Positions 36,582 to 44,230 of a stretch of DNA of 64,000 bases are shown here, piece by piece (the stretch's first letter is position 1; each line of letters starts with the position of its first letter). The DNA is from Legionella sp. (GTDB lineage: Bacteria; Pseudomonadota; Gammaproteobacteria; Legionellales; Legionellaceae). Under the pieces are notes generated by a model. That model was given only the letters and a program-made list of their open reading frames with translations, had not been told where the DNA came from and did no database searches. The stretch is from positions 88,321 through 152,320 of the forward strand of contig JARLJR010000135.1 in assembly GCA_031291095.1 (NCBI GenBank), read 5' to 3'. The position numbers and the translations under genes are program-made.

Positions 36582-38300
36582 ATGGGATGGTGGGATACAA
36601 TCGTAAATGGAGCACAAATAGCAAAGGATGCTGTTACTGATACTGTAAAATGGGTTCGGGATTGGACCTACACCCCTGCGGTCAAAATTTCTACGTTTAC
36701 AGTAAATATGATGTTTTCGACATTAGAGCAGGTACAAGCGTTAAAAACATCACTTCCAGCACTACGCTCAGAACAATCATATAAGATAGTCAAAGCAGCG
36801 GCTAATATCGCGGTCTACCAGATTGCGCCATTGATCCTAATCAATATGGCCAATACGTCCTTGCAAACAGCCGTTAGAACTGGACGTGAAAATGAAGAGG
36901 ACGCTACTCTTTTATACAACACCATGGTGATTCCTGCAGCCACCGCCATTGATTGGATAGTTTGGGGATGGACTACCCAACGCTCCTCTCACATGCTCGC
37001 CCAGACCTTAGCCATTGATACCATGGGTGCTGCCGCGTTTAATACGACAAAGCCAAAAATTAAAGAACGCACGCCTTGCGAGTTAGAACATTGTAATTTT
37101 AAACGTAAGGTAAAAGGCTCGCTTCGTGAGTTTTTCATATTATTTTTAAATGATTTATTAACTGGGGGAGTAAGCTATCTACCCTATGCCGGTGAAATAG
37201 TCGCGCTCATATTAAAAACGGGCTTTGCTGGCGATCTAATTACTCGTGGTGCAAATCTAGATCGTTGCGAACGTCACCGAGCATCAGCAGAGCGCCCCAA
37301 AATATGGTCCTTAGGTTTCGCCTACGTGGTCGCGGAAATGCTTTTAGACAAAGCACTGGAACCGACCGTTGGCATACCGTCTTATGCAGTCCATAGAGCA
37401 ATGCGCCACATGTTAATGCTCTTTTTTATTAATAATGCAACCCATATGAAGATCGACTATGTTCCTCCAGGAAAGTATGATTTATTAGACCCCGTGGTCG
37501 CTTATGGAAAAGCCAGTGGTATTTTGGCCGATGTCATTATTTCTGGTTCTAAAACAGAAATTGCCAGACTATTTCAACCAGAACCCAATAAAAAACCACT
37601 TATTTCCGTACCTGATATCTTAAGACGACTAACTGGGGTACTAAATAGTGATTTGGAACGATTAAACAGGCCAAAACCTGGTCCTTTAAAAATAGTAGCT
37701 AAAAAAATTGCTCCCAACATTTATTACGACTCCAAAGCGGCCATCAATGATCCAGTATTTCGCATTTTTTGGCCGGACATGCACGAACTGGGCCTCGATA
37801 TTATCGAGATTGTAAAAACTGCCGGAATCCCTGTAGCAAATCTTACTCGCTCACACATACCCTTAGTTGCAGCCGCCATAAGAAATGCCGTACCAGAACT
37901 GCTGTATCAACGCTATGGCATCTCACCCAAGGTCACCGGCTTTCTTATAAACTTATGCTCTGATGAGGATTTTTGGAAATTTGTGCAAGCATTGCAACAA
38001 TGGTTGCAACGCCATGACTTACGTGAAGCTCTCCCTCTGGCAACTGCTAGTGATTCGCAGCTGTCTGCATTACATGTATCCCGTGAAACCACCTCACCGA
38101 TACCGGAAGAAAGCCAACCCCTACGGGTTCTAAATACAGAAACCCAGCCACTGGTCGATTTAAAAGTGGGCACGGAGCAAAATCAACGAGAATTAAACAT
38201 CCATTCATTTCATCGAAGACCGAATCCAAAGAGAGATACAACACAAGGATCATCTACGTCAATGTCGTTGGGTAACGCATTACAGAACAATTATTTTTAA
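36582..38300 (+). CDS. Orphan 572-aa protein
   Basis: Not recognised. The N-terminus is MGWWDTIVNGAQIAKDAV, an amphipathic start without signal peptide. Moderately hydrophobic helices lie near residues 70-90, 118-130, 180-215 (FFILFLNDLLTGGVSYLPYAGEIVALIL) and 270-290. The last ~80 residues are polar, rich in Ser/Thr/Pro/Gln, ending SLGNALQNNYF. CAGGGAGAA precedes the ATG. It stands alone between nth and the VUT-like gene. Length, lack of homology and polar tail are those of a candidate translocated protein, but nothing in the sequence proves it. Confidence 0.78.
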   Translation: MGWWDTIVNGAQIAKDAVTDTVKWVRDWTYTPAVKISTFTVNMMFSTLEQVQALKTSLPALRSEQSYKIVKAAANIAVYQIAPLILINMANTSLQTAVRTGRENEEDATLLYNTMVIPAATAIDWIVWGWTTQRSSHMLAQTLAIDTMGAAAFNTTKPKIKERTPCELEHCNFKRKVKGSLREFFILFLNDLLTGGVSYLPYAGEIVALILKTGFAGDLITRGANLDRCERHRASAERPKIWSLGFAYVVAEMLLDKALEPTVGIPSYAVHRAMRHMLMLFFINNATHMKIDYVPPGKYDLLDPVVAYGKASGILADVIISGSKTEIARLFQPEPNKKPLISVPDILRRLTGVLNSDLERLNRPKPGPLKIVAKKIAPNIYYDSKAAINDPVFRIFWPDMHELGLDIIEIVKTAGIPVANLTRSHIPLVAAAIRNAVPELLYQRYGISPKVTGFLINLCSDEDFWKFVQALQQWLQRHDLREALPLATASDSQLSALHVSRETTSPIPEESQPLRVLNTETQPLVDLKVGTEQNQRELNIHSFHRRPNPKRDTTQGSSTSMSLGNALQNNYF

Positions 38301-38341
38301 ATAATAATTAGCTCAGCACTCAAGTTTGGACCTCCTTCCAG

Positions 38342-38366
38342 TGCTGGGCTTGACAGCCCTACATCA
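38342..38366. repeat. REP-like hairpin, family E (copy 2)
   Basis: TGCTGGGCTTGACAGCCC then TACATCA; stem GGGCT-TGAC-AGCCC. Closely related to 52234-52263. It lies just after the 572-aa orphan and may act as its terminator. Confidence 0.5.
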
Positions 38367-38498
38367 AGATGAACAAAAATCATTAATCATTGCCAAATGC
38401 TTTGCTGAATTATTACACCTTGCTATTTAAAGCACTCTAGTGCTATATTTGCGCGCGAATTAGCCCATTAAAATACACATTTTCAATATAATCGGAAT

Positions 38499-39779
38499 AT
38501 GAATCGAACATTGTCCACCCCCAAAGCACCAGGATTTTTGTGTTTGACTATAGTTATAGTTACCTTCCTGACCTTGCTCATTAATGTCTCATTTAAAATC
38601 GTTGTGTCGAAAGGATTGGTATTTTCTATTCATGCGATTATTTGCCCAGCAATTGCAGGTTTTTATCTTATCGCATTGCGTAAATGCACGCTGAAAGAGC
38701 AGCGACATATACTGAATATTTCACTCATGTCTTTATATGCCTTTTGTCTTGGCGTTTATGTATTAATTAACCTACCAACCGTAGGACACATGCGGGAAAA
38801 TCCTGTCTACCAAATTGTGTTTGATGATCTTCCCAAAAAATTCTTTGCAGTGACCATTGCCTTTGTGCTCAGTTTTTATGTACCCCATCTCTTATGTAGT
38901 GCTAGGATTCCGAAGATTTTCTCCTCACCAAAACACTGCATGCTTTTAGCATTATTTGGTGGTTTGAGTTTTTTTATTTTGAATTTTTTCCTTTTATTTT
39001 TAGGTGAGCATCTTCATAACTTTAGCCAAATCATGCTCGATTCATTAATGATTGCCACATCCTTGCTATTAATTATAGGCATCATCTATTTAACGATTTA
39101 TTTAAAATACCTACAGATTCCATTTACGTTACAACGCGATAATGAACCGTTTCCCCTCTGCTATTATTTGAGTAGCATCGCCTTGGTGATTATGTTAATT
39201 TGCCTGGCCTGCGAGTATCGTATTGTTACCTTATTTAATCGTCACTGGATTTTAGCTGCCAGCGCCTTGTTCTTTCCGGTTACCTTAGCGATTAGCACTT
39301 TGATTGGCGAATTATGGGGCTATCAAGCAAATTTAAGATTGAGCTTGATTATCATCGCTACTCAAGTAGTTTTTGATATTTTATTATCGGTCATTGTTAT
39401 TCTTCCGTCGCCTTGTTTTTGTAACTCAGAATCATTTTATCAATATATTATGATGCGAAGATTGCCGGCAACGTTTCTAACCTTATCCGCAACCTTTATG
39501 AGTAATGCCTTGCTACTACATTACCTGAAGCGTCATGCGATACAACGGCCTTTACGTATCCTGATTGCGAATGTCTGCGCGAATTCATTATTATGTTTGA
39601 TTGACTACAGCTTATTGTTTGGTGGGATTTATTCTTACGATCAAATTATTAATTTAGTCGTCAATGTTTGGCAGTATAAATTGTTTATCACTGTATTGTT
39701 GCTACCGTTGATTCTTAAGTTTTGCAATCAAATTGAAAAGAATGCCAGTAAAACCGTAGCTCGTATTAGCGCAGCGTAG
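38499..39779 (+). CDS. Membrane protein with two VUT (YhhQ/DUF165)-like modules
   Basis: A 426-residue, roughly 11-12-helix protein. The C-terminal half (about 240-410) fits VUT-family transporters, the group of the queuosine-precursor importer YhhQ: FFPVTLAISTLIGELWGYQ corresponds to the family's FPLTF..SDLINEVYG block. The N-terminal half (about 40-200) aligns with it by eye at the same spacing: YQIVFDDLPKKFFAVTIAF against YQYIMMRRLPATFLTLSAT. YhhQ is about 220 residues, so this appears to be a tandem duplication. Transport of a queuosine precursor is possible, but substrate is unknown and the N-terminal match is weak. Confidence 0.65.
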   Translation: MNRTLSTPKAPGFLCLTIVIVTFLTLLINVSFKIVVSKGLVFSIHAIICPAIAGFYLIALRKCTLKEQRHILNISLMSLYAFCLGVYVLINLPTVGHMRENPVYQIVFDDLPKKFFAVTIAFVLSFYVPHLLCSARIPKIFSSPKHCMLLALFGGLSFFILNFFLLFLGEHLHNFSQIMLDSLMIATSLLLIIGIIYLTIYLKYLQIPFTLQRDNEPFPLCYYLSSIALVIMLICLACEYRIVTLFNRHWILAASALFFPVTLAISTLIGELWGYQANLRLSLIIIATQVVFDILLSVIVILPSPCFCNSESFYQYIMMRRLPATFLTLSATFMSNALLLHYLKRHAIQRPLRILIANVCANSLLCLIDYSLLFGGIYSYDQIINLVVNVWQYKLFITVLLLPLILKFCNQIEKNASKTVARISAA

Positions 39780-39797
39780 TAACCGTTCGCAGTGTAT

Positions 39798-39873
39798 GCA
39801 AATTTCGTCATTGCGAACAAAGTGAAGCAACCCAGGGTTCCGTGCTTCGAGCCCCTGGGTTGACGAAATTTGC
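39798..39873. repeat. Dispersed inverted repeat, family C (copy 1)
   Basis: GCAAATTTCGTCA at the left and TGACGAAATTTGC at the right are exact inverses; the centre contains CATTGCGAACAAAGTGAAGCAACCC. Same core as 42352-42432. It sits between the VUT-like gene and convergent glmU. Confidence 0.6.
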
Positions 39874-39890
39874 ACAAACCGCGAATAGTT

Positions 39891-39943
39891 GCGCAGCGTA
39901 ATACGGGTTCATTCCCTGATTACGCAACACTTCATCCAGGCTA
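39891..39943. repeat. Dispersed repeat, family D (copy 2)
   Basis: GCGTAATACGGG and CCCTGATTACGC form an imperfect hairpin, followed by TTCATCCAGG. Related to 11038-11064. It lies just before the glmU stop. Confidence 0.5.
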
Positions 39944-39952
39944 CAACTATTA

Positions 39953-41332
39953 TTAATCTTTTTTCACTGGGCGCTTCCAACCATAAATTGTTTTTTGCTT
40001 TGATTCTGTCAGGGTCAATTCACCTGGTGGAACATTCTTACGAATGGTACTACCCGCACCAACAGTGGCATTAGCACCAATCGTTACTGGAGCCACTAAT
40101 TGGGTATCTGAACCAATAAAAGCACCATCTTCGATCACCGTCTTATGTTTATTCACCCCATCGTAATTACAGGTAATCGTACCCGCACCAACATTAACTT
40201 TTTTCCCTAGTTGCACATCCCCTAAATAACTCAGGTGGCTGGCCTTACTGCCTTCATCAAAGAGCGCCTTTTTGGTTTCCACAAAGTTACCAATCTTGCA
40301 CTTTGCCGCCAATTGTGTCCCAGTGCGTAAACGTGCGAAAGGCCCTATTGCGCACTCATCACCAATAATACACCCTTCCAACACACTGTTCGCATAGATT
40401 TCAGTACCCGCGCCAAGCGTTACATCAGTCAAAACGCAGTTAGGCCCAACAACACAACCCTCGCCCAAAACCACCTTCCCATTGAAAACACAGTTCACAT
40501 CAATGAAAACATCTTTACCACAAATTAACTCCCCGCGCAGATCAAAGCGATGAGCGTCGGCAATAGCGACTCCTTCCAGCATCAATCGCTCTGCCTCACG
40601 GCGTTGCCAGATACGTTCTAATTGCTGTAATTGTAAGCGATTATTAACGCCATTAATCTCGGACACATCCTTCGTTTTTAGGGTAGCAATAATAGCCTCA
40701 TCCGCCACCGCCAGGGCAATAATATCGGTTAAGTAATACTCCTGTTGCGCGTTTTTATTACTTAATCGAGGCAACCAATGCGCTAGATTTTCTGCTTTTG
40801 CGCAACAAATACCCGTATAAATTTCTTTAATATTCTTTTCTTGCTCATTTGCATCTTTTTCTTCTACAATGGCATAAACTTTGCCTTGAATGTCTCGAAT
40901 TATACGCCCCAAACCAAAGGGGTTTTCAAGGTGGGCAACTAAAAGTGCCAAAACGGATTGATGAATATCAGCTGGTTTGCTACATTCAACTAAAGATCGA
41001 AGGATATCTGCTTGAATGAGTGGTACATCAGCAGATAAAACAAGAACTTGTGCTTGTGGCGGAATATGAGGTAGTGCCTGCATTAATGCATGTCCCGTAC
41101 CTAACTGTTCTGCCTGATGAACCCAATGCACAGGTAAGTCAGGGAGTGAGTTCTTAATTTGTTCACCACCATGACCATAAATAACATGGATTGCATCAGG
41201 GTTTAGTTGCTGTGCAGTTTCCACTACTCTAACGAGCATGGGCTTTCCAGCAACCTGGTGAAGCACCTTAGGGGTACTGGAATACATTCTTTTGCCCTGT
41301 CCTGCAGCTAATATTACGACGTGTAGATTCAT
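39953..41332 (-). CDS. glmU: Bifunctional UDP-GlcNAc pyrophosphorylase / GlcN-1-P acetyltransferase
   Basis: A 459-residue GlmU, making UDP-GlcNAc from glucosamine-1-phosphate. The N-terminal uridylyltransferase has VILAAGQGKRMYSSTPKVLHQVAGKPM; the C-terminal left-handed beta-helix has hexapeptide repeats (VFIDVNCVFNGKVVLGEGCVVG) and the acetyltransferase site around CNYDGVNKHKTVIEDGAFIGSDTQ. Length and both domains are complete. It is transcribed leftward from a region shared with the divergent 284-aa orphan. Confidence 0.96.
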   Translation of the reverse strand: MNLHVVILAAGQGKRMYSSTPKVLHQVAGKPMLVRVVETAQQLNPDAIHVIYGHGGEQIKNSLPDLPVHWVHQAEQLGTGHALMQALPHIPPQAQVLVLSADVPLIQADILRSLVECSKPADIHQSVLALLVAHLENPFGLGRIIRDIQGKVYAIVEEKDANEQEKNIKEIYTGICCAKAENLAHWLPRLSNKNAQQEYYLTDIIALAVADEAIIATLKTKDVSEINGVNNRLQLQQLERIWQRREAERLMLEGVAIADAHRFDLRGELICGKDVFIDVNCVFNGKVVLGEGCVVGPNCVLTDVTLGAGTEIYANSVLEGCIIGDECAIGPFARLRTGTQLAAKCKIGNFVETKKALFDEGSKASHLSYLGDVQLGKKVNVGAGTITCNYDGVNKHKTVIEDGAFIGSDTQLVAPVTIGANATVGAGSTIRKNVPPGELTLTESKQKTIYGWKRPVKKD

Positions 41333-41391
41333 GAGATTTGTTATTCCCTAGGTTAAAACAATAACAGGTATGCAATGAAGCAATTTTTACG

Positions 41392-41420
41392 TTATCAGTA
41401 GATTAAGTTTTGTTTATGAT
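41392..41420 (+). promoter_or_regulatory. Putative promoter of the 284-aa orphan
   Basis: TTATCA and TATGAT are 17 bp apart, ending 29 bp before the ATG at 41450, which has AAAGGAG as ribosome site. Each hexamer matches four or five consensus bases. Confidence 0.35.
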
Positions 41421-41449
41421 AAACAAATTGCATTTAAAGGAGTAGAGCA

Positions 41450-42304
41450 ATGACGATATTTGTTAAAGCAGCTAAGGATCTAATTAATAGAGTTTTACTG
41501 AAGTCGATTGAAGATTCCATCGCCGAAGATAAAAAAACTTTATTGAGCTGGTTTAGAGATAAGGATCTTTCTGAAAAACAACGGGAGCTAACCCGCGCAT
41601 TACAAAAAGAAATTGACGCCTTTGACAATCTAAATTCCGATGAACGTAGTCTCGCAGCCTTAAAAAAACTGATTACAGACACTGATCTTATTGTACAAGA
41701 ACAACGGAAACTCAAACAATGGCCTCGGGGTCATCTGAATGACACATTGACCAATATCAACTCAACACTAGATCGATTTTATAACATGATTTCCACTCAG
41801 ACATTCAAACTGGCTGATCTAGGAGACAATGCGGAACCATTCAATATTCTTTGCTTTTATGCTGCTTATTATTTAGGTGAAAATATTATGTGCCCGGTTG
41901 AAGAGGATATCTTTACCAAGGCGCTTGATGCAATTGCTAGTAAAGTTTCCACCTCACCCATCGAGATCAGAGCTCAAAAAGAGGAATGTTTAATTAAAAA
42001 CCTTATCGATTGTAAGAAAAAACTCGATGGTTTAGATACCGAACGAGATGAGTATACGGATCTTTGCCTAACCTTTGTTACTGACGCAATAAAAGCAATT
42101 ACGCGAGAAAATGCAGAAATTTGTGAAGAGTCAAAGCCCGTTGCCTCATTACCAATCGTGTCCTTCTCCGGACTTGGACTCAATGTGAAAGCGTCACCGA
42201 TTAAACCCAGCAGAGGGCGTTTAAGAGTAGCGATGGACAATGCAAGTGATGATATTAAGGATTTGTGTGCGGAAAACAAACCCAAAGCCGCCCTAAACAT
42301 GTAA
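41450..42304 (+). CDS. Orphan 284-aa helical protein
   Basis: Not recognised. A hydrophilic, largely helical protein with heptad-like charged stretches (KEIDAFDNLNSDERSLAALKKL; KKKLDGLDTERDEYTDL) and no membrane span or signal peptide. The C-terminal ~50 residues are less structured and basic-then-acidic (SPIKPSRGRLRVAMDNASDD). AAAGGAG eight bases upstream supports the start. It stands alone between divergent glmU and convergent ansA. Pattern is that of a small effector-like orphan; no function proposed. Confidence 0.72.
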   Translation: MTIFVKAAKDLINRVLLKSIEDSIAEDKKTLLSWFRDKDLSEKQRELTRALQKEIDAFDNLNSDERSLAALKKLITDTDLIVQEQRKLKQWPRGHLNDTLTNINSTLDRFYNMISTQTFKLADLGDNAEPFNILCFYAAYYLGENIMCPVEEDIFTKALDAIASKVSTSPIEIRAQKEECLIKNLIDCKKKLDGLDTERDEYTDLCLTFVTDAIKAITRENAEICEESKPVASLPIVSFSGLGLNVKASPIKPSRGRLRVAMDNASDDIKDLCAENKPKAALNM

Positions 42305-42351
42305 TAAACGAGGTTTGCGCTATCTCGAAATTTTTTAATACAACTAAAAGC

Positions 42352-42432
42352 CCGTCATTGCGAACGAAGTGAGGCAACCTAGGGTACAGTGCCTCGCACT
42401 TCTGGGTTGCTTCGCTTTGTTCGTAATGACGG
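42352..42432. repeat. Dispersed inverted repeat, family C (copy 2)
   Basis: An 81-bp element with 28-bp inverted arms, CCGTCATTGCGAACGAAGTG... and its complement, four mismatches. It fills most of the gap between the 284-aa orphan and ansA, both genes pointing into it, and the long hairpin may end transcription from either side. Confidence 0.7.
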
Positions 42433-42453
42433 CGACGTGTTTTAGACAACATA

Positions 42454-43464
42454 TCAAGACATCAACTCCCCACACAGGTTCATTTCCATCATTGTTTTTA
42501 TCTGAGTAATATCCAATTTTTTACTCAATAAATAGAGTAACTTACAATGCGCTGCCTCTGGGGTCATATCATGACCACTAATAAGCCCTGCTTGCTTTAG
42601 GGTATGTCCTGTCGCATATTGATCCATCTCAACTCGCCCTTCTTGGCATTGGGTGCAATTGATAATAATGACACCTCGCGCACAAGCATCTTTAAGCAAA
42701 TTCAAAAAGCGTGGATCATTATTTTGTGCATTCCCTGCGCCATAAGTTTCCAAAATTAAACCACATAGGGGCTGATTTAAAATATACGCCAAAACATCTG
42801 AAGCAAAACCTGGAAAGAGCCGGAAATTAGCAATGAATTGTGGTTCTACCGTTTGCAAACGAAATGGATTTGCGGAAGGCTGCAATAAAAGCTCATGGTG
42901 AACTTTTATATCGATTCCTATGGTCGCTAAATGCGGATAATTGGGTGAACCAAAAGCATTAAATCCTTGTGCACTAATCTTTTGCGTACGATTGCCACGC
43001 AATAAATGCTGATTGAAATAAATGCACACCTCATTAATTGGTTGATGCGCGCAAAGCCATAGCGACGTAACAATGTTATCAATTGCATCATTACGCACCT
43101 CCGATAGAGGAATCTGAGAACCGGTGATAATGACCGGCTTAGCTAAATTTTCCAACATAAACGATAAGGCCGAAGCCGTGTAAGCCATCGTATCGGTGCC
43201 ATGAAAGACAATAAAGCCATCAAAGGCATCATAATGATCCGCAATATCCTTAGCAATGCGATTCCAATCGCTTACGGTCATATTTGATGAATCCAGTAAG
43301 GGATGATATTCCTTGATCGTATATTCGGGTAAGTCCTGATGTTTTAATAATGGAATTTGCTTTAAAGCAGAAGCAACATATCCCAGTGCAGGTTCATATC
43401 CATTTTCAGTTTTAATACAACTGATCGTTCCACCGGTATTAATAATTAAAATATGTTTATTCAT
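42454..43464 (-). CDS. ansA: L-asparaginase, type I (cytoplasmic)
   Basis: A 336-residue asparaginase without signal peptide. First catalytic Thr in ILIINTGGTISC; second Thr-Asp-Lys-type block in FIVFHGTDTMAYTASALSFML; ITGSQIPLSEVRNDAIDN is the type I signature. It hydrolyses asparagine to aspartate and ammonia. The gap to rppH (238 bp) is AT-rich, with divergent promoters expected but no clear boxes seen. Confidence 0.92.
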   Translation of the reverse strand: MNKHILIINTGGTISCIKTENGYEPALGYVASALKQIPLLKHQDLPEYTIKEYHPLLDSSNMTVSDWNRIAKDIADHYDAFDGFIVFHGTDTMAYTASALSFMLENLAKPVIITGSQIPLSEVRNDAIDNIVTSLWLCAHQPINEVCIYFNQHLLRGNRTQKISAQGFNAFGSPNYPHLATIGIDIKVHHELLLQPSANPFRLQTVEPQFIANFRLFPGFASDVLAYILNQPLCGLILETYGAGNAQNNDPRFLNLLKDACARGVIIINCTQCQEGRVEMDQYATGHTLKQAGLISGHDMTPEAAHCKLLYLLSKKLDITQIKTMMEMNLCGELMS

Positions 43465-43702
43465 CAGACTTTAAATTTGAGTATTTGTCCTACATTATAT
43501 ATCTAACATGGACAAGGTTAAAGCAAAGTGCTCCCTTGTTTTATTAATCCACATAGCCAGACTGAGGGTTAATTAGCTCCATTTTTTCAATATTTTAACG
43601 ATACTGATATTTTTTTTAATAATAATGCCAGATTTAATTGCCAAGTTCTTGCAGTTTATGGAAAAATCAAGGTATTAGCGATTTAGTCTAAACAGTGACA
43701 TC

Positions 43703-44218
43703 ATGGTGATTGATCGTGCCGGTTATCGGTTGAATGTAGGTATTATCCTAGTCAACGACCAAAACAGAGTATTTTGGGGAAGACGAAGTGGACATGATGC
43801 CTGGCAATTTCCACAAGGTGGACTAGCTGCTGGGGAAACATCAATACAAGCCATGTTCCGAGAGTTACATGAAGAAATAGGATTAGATAAAGAAGATGTT
43901 GATGTGATAGGCTCTACTAAGCGTTGGCTTAAGTACAGACTTCCAAAACAATATCTGCGTCATGGCAGTGAGCCCTTAGTAATTGGCCAAAAGCAAAAAT
44001 GGTTTTTACTAAAACTTGTTGCCAGTGAACAAAAGGTAAAACTGGACCTGAGCGATTCGCCGGAATTTGATAGCTGGCGTTGGATCGATTTTCATGAGCC
44101 AGAAGGGCAGGTTATCTTTTTTAAGCGTCAAGTTTATTCTCAGGCCTTAAAAGAGTTGGAACCTTTATTAAAAAAAAATCGTCGTACTCCCTACGGTATG
44201 AAACGGAAAAAGAGGTAA
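43703..44218 (+). CDS. rppH: RNA pyrophosphohydrolase
   Basis: A 171-residue Nudix hydrolase. IDRAGYRLNVGIILVND is the family N-terminus and GGLAAGETSIQAMFRELHEEIGL is the Nudix box (G-x5-E-x7-REUxEExGU). RppH removes pyrophosphate from 5' ends of mRNA and so starts decay. It precedes ptsP by 12 bp, an order conserved in gammaproteobacteria. Confidence 0.95.
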   Translation: MVIDRAGYRLNVGIILVNDQNRVFWGRRSGHDAWQFPQGGLAAGETSIQAMFRELHEEIGLDKEDVDVIGSTKRWLKYRLPKQYLRHGSEPLVIGQKQKWFLLKLVASEQKVKLDLSDSPEFDSWRWIDFHEPEGQVIFFKRQVYSQALKELEPLLKKNRRTPYGMKRKKR

Positions 44219-44230
44219 TCATTGGCGTAG

